From an uncultured Prevotellaceae bacterium (GTDB lineage: Bacteria > Bacteroidota > Bacteroidia > Bacteroidales > Bacteroidaceae), in contig CADADN010000003.1 of NCBI GenBank assembly GCA_902786665.1, positions 1 to 64,000 on the forward strand: a DNA stretch of 64,000 nt, read 5' to 3'. Positions 52,634-60,777 of this stretch are shown here, piece by piece. Numbering within the stretch: position 1 is the first letter of the stretch; each line of letters opens with the position of its first letter. A model generated the notes under the pieces. It was not told the origin of the DNA and did no database searches. It saw only the letters and a program-made list of their open reading frames with translations. A program made the position numbers and the translations under genes.

Positions 52634-53821
52634 ATGAGAAAACAGATGGTATTTATTCTTACCGCCATTTTCGTATTTTTGACAACGGCGGTTTGCGCAC
52701 AAGAAGGTTTTTATGAGACACTTGTCAACAAAGGATACGAAATCGTTAATATTGAAAATGATGGTGTGAGGCAATATATTGATAATCGTGCATACGACAA
52801 TCCTGAACTGGTCGGCAATTATAACTACAGCATTGTCACAAAATATAGCAAAGGTTCATCCTCAAGACCGGCAGGAATCAAGCTGAGTTGGTATTCTGAA
52901 ACTCCAAAGGATGAAATCTCTTCGGTGAAGGTGACTCTGTTGGAGTCTGACGTAGAAAGGGAAAATGTGTTTCATAAAGGTGATTTGGCCAGTGAAAATT
53001 TGAAGTTCTATTATCCAGATATTAATAGCCAGGAGTATTTGCTCTGTAATATGCGTCCTCAAAAGTATTGCTATTATATAATTGAGGAGATATATAAAAA
53101 TGGTCAAGCGAATATTTTGAAGTATGGTAGGTTCTATACCACGGGAAGGGTAAGGATGCTGCGTGTTGATGGAATGCACAATGTGCGAGACTTCGGAGGC
53201 TGGGACACTTCTTTCGGAAAGAAGGTTGCTTACGGCAGGATATTCCGTGGCAATCGTCCGGAAAACATAACATCTAAAGGTAGAAACGACTTCGTAATAA
53301 ACGAACATGTAACAGCAGACCTCGACCTGCGTGGCACCAAACTTCCAAAATCGCCATTAGGACCACTTGAGGAGGTTGAGTATTTCTGCACCAATAACCA
53401 GCGCTACAGCTATGCTCTGGCTGGACGTGCGGAAGCGTTGGCTAATGATTTGACTATCATTGCCGACGTGCTTCGAAGAGGGGGCAGCGTGTTCCTGCAT
53501 TGCAACCATGGAGTCAACAGAGCTGGTACGCTGTCTTTTGTGATTGAGGGAATTCTTGGCTACAGCGAAGCTGACCTTTGCAGGGATTACGAACTGTCAT
53601 CGTTTGCATATGGAAACTTTCGTTCTAAATCCCTGGGTGATATGTTTCCGATTATTCGCTCTTATGGAGAACCCGGTGACGACCTGGCGCAGTGCTTCTA
53701 CAATTTTGCACGTAGCAAAGGTGTTGAAGAGTATACCCTCGACACCATACGATGCATCATGCTTGGACTATCACCAGAAGACCCTCTTATCCTCAATGCA
53801 CATGGAAGATGGTACGAATAA
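52634..53821 (+). CDS. Exported tyrosine-phosphatase-family protein with an extra N-terminal domain
   Basis: A 395-residue protein with a signal peptide (MRKQMVFILTAIFVFLTTAVCAQ). Residues about 25-175 form a beta-rich domain that I do not recognise (SSRPAGIKLSWYSETPKDEI). Then comes a Y_phosphatase3 domain with MHNVRDFGGWD (about 180-190), ADLDLRG and the P-loop HCNHGVNRAGT (about 288-298). The CX5R active site is intact, but the Lys-Asp of the usual CTAGKDR loop is replaced by Val-Asn, so the substrate may differ from that of the cytoplasmic paralogue at 1865. It should act in the periplasm or outside. Confidence 0.82.
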   Translation: MRKQMVFILTAIFVFLTTAVCAQEGFYETLVNKGYEIVNIENDGVRQYIDNRAYDNPELVGNYNYSIVTKYSKGSSSRPAGIKLSWYSETPKDEISSVKVTLLESDVERENVFHKGDLASENLKFYYPDINSQEYLLCNMRPQKYCYYIIEEIYKNGQANILKYGRFYTTGRVRMLRVDGMHNVRDFGGWDTSFGKKVAYGRIFRGNRPENITSKGRNDFVINEHVTADLDLRGTKLPKSPLGPLEEVEYFCTNNQRYSYALAGRAEALANDLTIIADVLRRGGSVFLHCNHGVNRAGTLSFVIEGILGYSEADLCRDYELSSFAYGNFRSKSLGDMFPIIRSYGEPGDDLAQCFYNFARSKGVEEYTLDTIRCIMLGLSPEDPLILNAHGRWYE

Positions 53822-53888
53822 GGCTTTCTGTCTGAATATGTTACAGGAACTTGATCCCAAGCCAATTAGTTAATCATCACAATAGAGT

Positions 53889-55643
53889 ATGAAACCTGCT
53901 TTTTATCCTTTTATAGTAGTTGTTACAGCTATTTGTATGGCTTCTTGCCACCAAGAGGTGGAAATAACTGTAGACAACACGCCTGACCCTCCTGTATGGA
54001 CTTTCAATTCCGATGATGTAGAGTTGGGTACCACTGATTTCGACACTTTTGATATTGAGCTAGACTACTCTCAGTTGAACGAAAGATTGTATACCGATCC
54101 TTCAAACCAAATGTATGTTGAGAACTCAAAGTTCGGAGATGTAATCAATGTCGTTTATAAAGGTGACAAGGCTGTCGTGAGTAGTGAAAACTCATCCGAC
54201 TTTTCCATCAAGACCGATGGGGCACACGTGACAATTAATACAAACAAAGATGTTGCTTGTACGCTTACGGGAGCAACGGATAATGGGTCGCTGAAAATCA
54301 TTGGCGACAACAAAGTGTGTATCAAACTCAATGGCTTGAAGCTAAAGAATGCTCAAGGACCTTCCATCAATAACCAGTCAAAACAAATTTGCTTCCTTGT
54401 CACTGACTCCATCTCTGAGTTGAGAGACGACAGCATATATGCTGACTTGGGCGATAGCCTGAAACAGAAAGGTTGTGTTTACAGCAAAGGTCCTCTGGCC
54501 ATCAGTGGAAAGGCTCCTTTGAAGATTATTGCCAATGGGGCGGATGCCATACATTCTGGCAAGACTCTTTTTGTGCGACGTGGCAGCAACATCAATATAG
54601 AATCCAATGCAGGCAGTGCCATTAAGGCAAAGAAAAAAGTAATGGTTGAAGGGGGGATGCTCAATATATTGTCTTCAGGAAGAGGAGGACATGGCATCAC
54701 TGCTAAGGAAATCGTGCAAATCGATGGTGGACGAACCACCATCATCAGCAATACAGGACCAGGAAAGAATGGAAAGAACTCTCGTTGTATAAATAGCGAT
54801 AGTATTGTGGCTATCATGGGGGGCATGGTACGTGTGAAGGATTCATCGGTTGGAGGAAAGGGCATACGTGCGGGACATAAGTTCCATGCCAAGAACTGTA
54901 TTGTGGATGTTCTCACCTTTGGTACCGACGACAAGGTTACCGGTAGCAAAAACAGAGGCATTAAAGGAACCGATGAGATAAGAATTGATAGTGCTCGTGT
55001 GCGTGTACGTACTGAAAATGGTTGGAACGAAGGACTGTCGTCACGTCGGAAGGTTATGATCAACAATAGCCTTGTTGAATTGAAGACTCGTGATGATGCT
55101 ATCAGTGCCGGGGAACCGAAAACGTCTGATATCGAGATAAATAACGGACGTGTGTATTCCATTTCCGGAATGGATGCAATTGATTCAAACGGGACGATAC
55201 ATATCAATAGCGGATTGGTCTTTGTGATTGGCCAAAGCAAGTTGTGTAGAGGTTTCGACTGCGACATCAACGAATTCAAAATCGGTTTTGATGCCATTGT
55301 CGTTAGTCTCGGACAGATAACTTCTCCTCCCACTGTCAAACTCCTTGAGCACCCTGCGTGTTTTGTTACACGACCTATCAATGACAAAGAGTTTTGCTTG
55401 TCAACAACCGGGATGAATGACAACTTGATCAGTTTTAAGACTCCTGATTTCAGGTTTTCCGACACTGGTTTCAGAGCTCTTGTCAGCATTCCTGAATTCA
55501 AGCAGAATGTATCGTATGACTTCTGCAATGGTGCAATCGTCAAACCGAAGCATACGTTCCATGGATTGGCGATTGGTGGAACAGTGGAGAACAAATCTGT
55601 CACCGACAGGCACACGTTCACCAAGAACTATAACGAATTATAA
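53889..55643 (+). CDS. DUF4353 (Cthe_2159-like) beta-helix lipoprotein
   Basis: A 584-residue lipoprotein: the signal sequence ends at MASC with Cys20. The body is a repetitive beta-helix with many short units such as GADAIHSGKTLFVRRGSNIN, KGIRAGHKFHAK, RGIKGTDEIRIDSARVRVR and GMDAIDSNGTIHINSG. This pattern fits DUF4353, whose member Cthe_2159 of Clostridium thermocellum binds cellulose and polygalacturonic acid. A carbohydrate-binding role at the cell surface is therefore likely, in keeping with the GH28 gene 2 kb upstream. No catalytic set could be identified. It follows the phosphatase gene by 67 bases. Confidence 0.75.
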   Translation: MKPAFYPFIVVVTAICMASCHQEVEITVDNTPDPPVWTFNSDDVELGTTDFDTFDIELDYSQLNERLYTDPSNQMYVENSKFGDVINVVYKGDKAVVSSENSSDFSIKTDGAHVTINTNKDVACTLTGATDNGSLKIIGDNKVCIKLNGLKLKNAQGPSINNQSKQICFLVTDSISELRDDSIYADLGDSLKQKGCVYSKGPLAISGKAPLKIIANGADAIHSGKTLFVRRGSNINIESNAGSAIKAKKKVMVEGGMLNILSSGRGGHGITAKEIVQIDGGRTTIISNTGPGKNGKNSRCINSDSIVAIMGGMVRVKDSSVGGKGIRAGHKFHAKNCIVDVLTFGTDDKVTGSKNRGIKGTDEIRIDSARVRVRTENGWNEGLSSRRKVMINNSLVELKTRDDAISAGEPKTSDIEINNGRVYSISGMDAIDSNGTIHINSGLVFVIGQSKLCRGFDCDINEFKIGFDAIVVSLGQITSPPTVKLLEHPACFVTRPINDKEFCLSTTGMNDNLISFKTPDFRFSDTGFRALVSIPEFKQNVSYDFCNGAIVKPKHTFHGLAIGGTVENKSVTDRHTFTKNYNEL

Positions 55644-55998
55644 CCTCTGGCTCTCGACAAACTGAAACACGAGGGGGAGTTTTTGATTCGTTCCCATAAG
55701 AAGTGCTGTGCATTTCTGGTGACTATGATTGGCAAAGCTTGTAAGCTTTGCCAATGTTGTTCATACCCTACGGCCTATGTTGTGTTGGGTTGTTTCTTTT
55801 GGGCTTTTCGTGGCTTAAAAAACTGCCAAAGATGATGAAAAGTATGTGAGGAATGCAGCTACCTGCGCAGGACTTGAGCGAAAAATAGCCTGAATGGGTG
55901 TTTTTTTCTCCTTTCCTTACCCTTATTTCCCAAAAAATTGCTTACTTTGCAGCATCAAGCCAGCATTGATGGCTTTCTCGGTGCATGTCGCAAGTGAA
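55644..55998. other. Intergenic stretch of about 355 bases before tamB
   Basis: It contains a probable weak terminator just after the lipoprotein gene (a GAGGGGGAG arm followed by five T, near 55665-55685), the perfect palindrome at 55728-55755, and an imperfect -7-like box TACTTTG near 55943. I see no gene or RNA gene in it. Confidence 0.45.
55728..55755. repeat. Perfect 28-base palindrome
   Basis: ATTGGCAAAGCTT (55728-55740) is the exact reverse complement of AAGCTTTGCCAAT (55743-55755) with only GT between. No T run follows. It may be a terminator-like structure or a binding site. Confidence 0.7.
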
Positions 55999-58900
55999 AT
56001 GATGAAAAAAATCTTCAAGTGGGGAGCAATCTTGTTGCTCACGCCAATCCTGCTCTTCGTGATTGCAGCAGTCCTGTTATACACGCCTCCCGTGCAAAAC
56101 TGGGCTGTGAAGAAGGTGGCTGCATACGCCTCCGAGAAGACTGGCATGGACATCTCGGTGGGGCATGTCTCACTTAAATTCCCACTCGACCTTGCCATCG
56201 ATGACTTCAAGGCCATAAAGGACAACGACTCAATACCTGGTTTGAGAGACACCATCGCAGATGTTGCCAAACTATATGTTGATATCCAGTTGAAACCCCT
56301 GTTTGACAAGCAGGTGGAAATTGATGCTCTCGGATTCCGCCAACTTAAACTCAACACCAACGGATTCATTGATGATATCAGAGTGAAAGGCAACGTGGAA
56401 TACCTTGACCTCAAATGCCACGGCGTCGACCTCAATAAATCATTGGTCAATCTTGATGCTGCCAAACTCGATAGTGCCAAACTTGAGATTTGTCTTGCTG
56501 ACACGGTGCCGCCCGACACCACACCTGGAAAGTGGAAAGTCAGGGTGGGAGAGTTGCAACTATCCAGGGTAGATGTGAATGTGAGGATGCCTGGAGACGC
56601 CGTACGGGCAGCTGCATACGTGGGGGAGGCAAAAGCTACAGATGCCTTTCTCGACACACAGAATAATAAGCACGACCTTTCCAACTTGTTTCTGGCCAAC
56701 ACCGACGTGGCTGTCGATTTGCCTGGGAAAAAATGGGCACGTGCCATCATACACGAGGGAAAGGCGGAAGGTGTCAGGGCTGATGTGGATGGAAATAGTT
56801 ACCAACTCGACAACTTCGAATGGTCGGGGGGCATGGCGCAGTATGACGATGATACAAAACCAAGAAAGAAAAGTGGACTTGACACAAGCCATATCAGGGC
56901 CGACAACGTCGTCGTGAAGGCTAATACCATCATCTACACACCTGAAGGGATGGCACTTGACCTGCAGGAATGCTCGCTGAAGGAGAAAAGCGGCATCAAG
57001 GTGGATAAATTCAAAACAGCTGTGGCGCTTGATGACAAAACTCTCCATCTGGACAACCTGTTTTTGCAGACTCCTGATTCACGCATCAATGCCAATGTGG
57101 ACATTGACCTCAACACCTTCGATGACAAGAACCCCGGGAAACTGGATGCCAGCATAGATGCCTACTTGGGGAAGCAGGACCTCATGCGATTCATGGGTGA
57201 CATGCCCAAGGACTTCGTGAGAAAATGGCCAAATCAGCCGCTCGCCATCAAGGGGAAGGCCAAAGGCAATATGAAAAGGGTTGATTTCAAAGGGTTGTAT
57301 GTCTCCTTGCCCACAGCACTTCAGATGAATGCTGATGGTTATGTTGCTAATGTGACTGATTTCAACCACATCAAGGCTGATGTCAAACTGAAGGGTACAA
57401 CACACAACCTCGATTTTGTCACTGCCATGTTGGACAAGTCGATCACTGACCAAGTGAACATACCCCAAGGCATCAACATCGATGGCAATTTCAAGGCTGA
57501 CGGACACAAGTATGCAGCTGATTTCAAAGCGTCGGAAGGCGGAGGAGACGTCAAGGCCGTGGTGTCCTTCGACTCTGACCATATGAAATATACGGCAAAT
57601 ATCGATGCCAACCGCTTCCCGCTGCAGCATTTTGTACCTAAGATGGGGTTGAGTCCTCTCACTGCCCACATTGAGGCTGAAGGACAGGGTACCGACATCA
57701 TGTCGCCTAAAACCAAGGCGAACATCAGTGCGCGTATCGGAAAATTCAAATACAACAACTACGACCTCGATGGAATGACTGCCAAAGCCTCTCTGGCTAA
57801 CGGAAGGCTTGCTGTTGACATAGACAGCCATCATCCACTGCTCAATGGAAACATCTCCTTCGATGCTCTCATGAATTCAAAACGCTTGCAAGGCACCTTC
57901 GTTTGCGACCTTTCTGAAGCTGACCTTTACCAACTGCATATCATCGACAAACCTTTCAAGTTCAGAGGATGCGCCCATCTCGACATTGATACTGACTTCG
58001 ATGAATACTACAAGGTGGAGGGATCATTGGACGACATGGTCGTCTTATACAACAATTCTTTGTTCCGACCAGACCATCTTGCCGTGGACTTGCTCACAAA
58101 GCGGGACACCACCTATGCAAGGGTGAACAATGGCGACTTCTACCTCGATATGAACGGAGGAAGTGGATACAAGGTCATGCTCAAACAATCTGAACAATTT
58201 ACAAAAGAACTTACCAAACAATTGAAGGACAAGCATTTCGACCAAATTACACTGAGGAAGAAACTGCCTGATGCCAACATCTATCTCACAAGTGGAAGAA
58301 ACAATTTCTTTGTCAATCTCGTGAAGGAACAAGGGGTGGACTTCGAACAGCTGTTGGTGGATTTGAACTCTTCGCATACCGATGGGCTCAATGGAAACAT
58401 CAACATTTCCAAACTCATCGTCGACAGCATTCAACTCGACTCCGTGGGATTCAACGTTCTCACTGACAGCACGGGATTCAAATATACGGGACAGGTGAAG
58501 AACTATCCCGACAACCCTTATTACTGCTTCAATGCCATCTTCGATGGAGCCATCTTGGAAAAAGGGGCCGACATCAACGCTCGGCTTTACGATGCCAACG
58601 ACAAACTGGGGCTTGACATCGGTGCCATAGCGTCAATAGAGCAAAATGGCGTGATGGTCAACCTCACAAAAAACAATCCTATCATAGGATACATACCATT
58701 CACCGCAAATCAAGACAACTACATCTTCATCGGGGATGACAAACGGGTGTCAGCCAACCTCAAACTCAAGTCGGACGACGGCATGCATATGCAATTGTAT
58801 ACCGACGACTCAAATGAAGAAGCACTGCAAGACCTCACGCTCAGCTTGGGAAGGGTGGACCTGGCGAAAGTGCTCTCTTTCATACCTTTCTTGCCGAAGA

Positions 58901-60777
58901 TGGAGGGCATTGCTGATGGAGACTTCCACATCGTGCAAACACCATCCAACCTCTCTGTGTCTAGCTCGCTTAACTTGGGTAATTTCATGTATGAAAATTC
59001 GTTGCTTGGAAACCTTGGCTCGGAATTCGTGTACATCCCCAACGAGGATGGGACGCACCAGATTGACGCGCTGCTCTTCAAAGAGGGTGAGGAGGTGGGA
59101 TCCCTCGTAGGAACATACAACCCCAAGGGAAAAGGATATCTGGATGCAAAGATGCATATGAATAAACTGCCTCTAAATTTGGTGAATGGGTTCATACCTG
59201 ACCAAATCATTGGATTCCAAGGAGAGGCTGAAGGCGACCTAACTATCAAAGGCTCACTTGGAGAGCCTGATGTCAATGGGGAGTTGTTCCTTTCCAACAC
59301 TTATATATTCAGCGTGCCATACGGAGTAAAGCTCCAGGTGGCCGAAGACCCGGTGCGAATCGTGGGAAGCCGGCTCCTCTTTGAGGATTTCGAGATCTTT
59401 GATGCCAATAAGACACCACTTGAAATTTACGGAAACTTCGATTTCTCTAACCTTGAAAGGATGTTACTCAAAATTAAGATGCAGGCGCGGAATTTCATGG
59501 TAGTCAACGCCAAGGAGAACAGCAAGTCGGAAGCGTTTGGAAAGGCTTATGTCAATTTCTTCGGCAATATGGAAGGACCGCTCAACGCACTTTCCATGAG
59601 AGGATTGGTGTCAGTGCTCGGTTCCACCGACATGACCTATGTGTTGAGAGACTCCCCGCTTGCAGCCGACAACCGTCTCGACGAACTTGTGAAATTTGTC
59701 GATTTCAACGACTCTACCGAACAAGTGGTGGCAAGGCCTCCACTCACGGGATTCAATATGGACCTCACGCTTAGTGTGGACGAGGGTGCACGCATCAAGT
59801 GCGACCTCAATGCCGACCATAGCAACTATATCGACCTCATGGGGGGAGGCACGCTGCGTATGCGTTACAATACCATCGATAACTTGCGCCTCACTGGAAA
59901 ATACACCCTCAACGAGGGAGAGATGAAATATTCGTTGCCTGTAATTCCGCTCAAGACCTTTACCATACAGGAGGGCAGTTACATTGAGTTCAAGGGGGAA
60001 CCGATGAACCCCACCCTCCACATCACCGCCACAGAAGAAAGAAAAGCCACAGTGGAAGGGGAGAACGGTGTAACTAGGAGTGTGGACTTCACTTGCGGAG
60101 TTGTCATCTCTAGGACATTGGAAGATATGGGACTGGAGTTCATCATCAATGCACCCGATGATGTCACCATCAACTCCGAACTGGCTGCAATGACAACCGA
60201 GGAACGTGGAAAAGTGGCTGTCACCATGCTCACCACTGGGATGTACCTTGCTGATGGAAACACCAGCGGATTCACCATGAATGGAGCTCTCAGCTCCTTC
60301 CTCCAAAATGAAATCAACAACATCTCAGGAAATGCTCTTAGGACACTTGACCTATCCATAGGAGTGGATAATGCCACGGATGCCTCCGGTGCCATGCATA
60401 CCGATTATTCGTTCAAATTCGCCAAACGATTCTGGAATAATCGCTTGCGTGTCGTCATCGGAGGAAAGGTTTCCACCGGAGCGGAGATGGAGGGACAGAA
60501 CAACTCCTTCTTCACCAACGTGTCCGCGGAATACAGGCTCAGTCCCACATCCAATCAATATATTAAACTCTTCTACGACCGTGACTCATACGACTGGCTT
60601 GAAGGAGAAATCGGAGAATATGGAGCGGGATTCTTATGGAAAAGGAAACTTACGCATTTCACCGATATCTTCAGCTTCAAGAGCGACCGGATGCCAACAA
60701 TGCCGCCGCCCAGGAAAGACTCAACGATGAGCAGGACGATAGTGCCCATTGACACCCTCAAGACAACAAAACCATGA
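55999..60777 (+). CDS. tamB: Translocation/assembly module protein TamB
   Basis: A protein of about 1,592 residues. The start at 55999 (double ATG) begins with KKIFKW and a membrane segment (AILLLTPILLFVIAAVLL), the typical inner-membrane anchor; the longer reading to 55894 is atypical. The long middle is AsmA-like beta structure with repeated short strands. The C-terminal 400 residues fit the TamB (DUF490) domain, with YIPNEDGTHQIDALLFKEGE, SLGEPDVNGELFLSNTYIFS, ISRTLEDMGLEFIINAPDDV and FFTNVSAEYRLSPTSNQYIK. TamB spans the periplasm and takes part in outer-membrane protein insertion and phospholipid transport. Its stop codon overlaps the tamL start codon (ATGA). Confidence 0.9.
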   Translation: MMKKIFKWGAILLLTPILLFVIAAVLLYTPPVQNWAVKKVAAYASEKTGMDISVGHVSLKFPLDLAIDDFKAIKDNDSIPGLRDTIADVAKLYVDIQLKPLFDKQVEIDALGFRQLKLNTNGFIDDIRVKGNVEYLDLKCHGVDLNKSLVNLDAAKLDSAKLEICLADTVPPDTTPGKWKVRVGELQLSRVDVNVRMPGDAVRAAAYVGEAKATDAFLDTQNNKHDLSNLFLANTDVAVDLPGKKWARAIIHEGKAEGVRADVDGNSYQLDNFEWSGGMAQYDDDTKPRKKSGLDTSHIRADNVVVKANTIIYTPEGMALDLQECSLKEKSGIKVDKFKTAVALDDKTLHLDNLFLQTPDSRINANVDIDLNTFDDKNPGKLDASIDAYLGKQDLMRFMGDMPKDFVRKWPNQPLAIKGKAKGNMKRVDFKGLYVSLPTALQMNADGYVANVTDFNHIKADVKLKGTTHNLDFVTAMLDKSITDQVNIPQGINIDGNFKADGHKYAADFKASEGGGDVKAVVSFDSDHMKYTANIDANRFPLQHFVPKMGLSPLTAHIEAEGQGTDIMSPKTKANISARIGKFKYNNYDLDGMTAKASLANGRLAVDIDSHHPLLNGNISFDALMNSKRLQGTFVCDLSEADLYQLHIIDKPFKFRGCAHLDIDTDFDEYYKVEGSLDDMVVLYNNSLFRPDHLAVDLLTKRDTTYARVNNGDFYLDMNGGSGYKVMLKQSEQFTKELTKQLKDKHFDQITLRKKLPDANIYLTSGRNNFFVNLVKEQGVDFEQLLVDLNSSHTDGLNGNINISKLIVDSIQLDSVGFNVLTDSTGFKYTGQVKNYPDNPYYCFNAIFDGAILEKGADINARLYDANDKLGLDIGAIASIEQNGVMVNLTKNNPIIGYIPFTANQDNYIFIGDDKRVSANLKLKSDDGMHMQLYTDDSNEEALQDLTLSLGRVDLAKVLSFIPFLPKMEGIADGDFHIVQTPSNLSVSSSLNLGNFMYENSLLGNLGSEFVYIPNEDGTHQIDALLFKEGEEVGSLVGTYNPKGKGYLDAKMHMNKLPLNLVNGFIPDQIIGFQGEAEGDLTIKGSLGEPDVNGELFLSNTYIFSVPYGVKLQVAEDPVRIVGSRLLFEDFEIFDANKTPLEIYGNFDFSNLERMLLKIKMQARNFMVVNAKENSKSEAFGKAYVNFFGNMEGPLNALSMRGLVSVLGSTDMTYVLRDSPLAADNRLDELVKFVDFNDSTEQVVARPPLTGFNMDLTLSVDEGARIKCDLNADHSNYIDLMGGGTLRMRYNTIDNLRLTGKYTLNEGEMKYSLPVIPLKTFTIQEGSYIEFKGEPMNPTLHITATEERKATVEGENGVTRSVDFTCGVVISRTLEDMGLEFIINAPDDVTINSELAAMTTEERGKVAVTMLTTGMYLADGNTSGFTMNGALSSFLQNEINNISGNALRTLDLSIGVDNATDASGAMHTDYSFKFAKRFWNNRLRVVIGGKVSTGAEMEGQNNSFFTNVSAEYRLSPTSNQYIKLFYDRDSYDWLEGEIGEYGAGFLWKRKLTHFTDIFSFKSDRMPTMPPPRKDSTMSRTIVPIDTLKTTKP

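Noticed and set aside
54479-55624. 381-codon antisense frame opposite the beta-helix lipoprotein
   Set aside because: Repetitive composition mirrors the repeats of the sense protein; no signal or domain.
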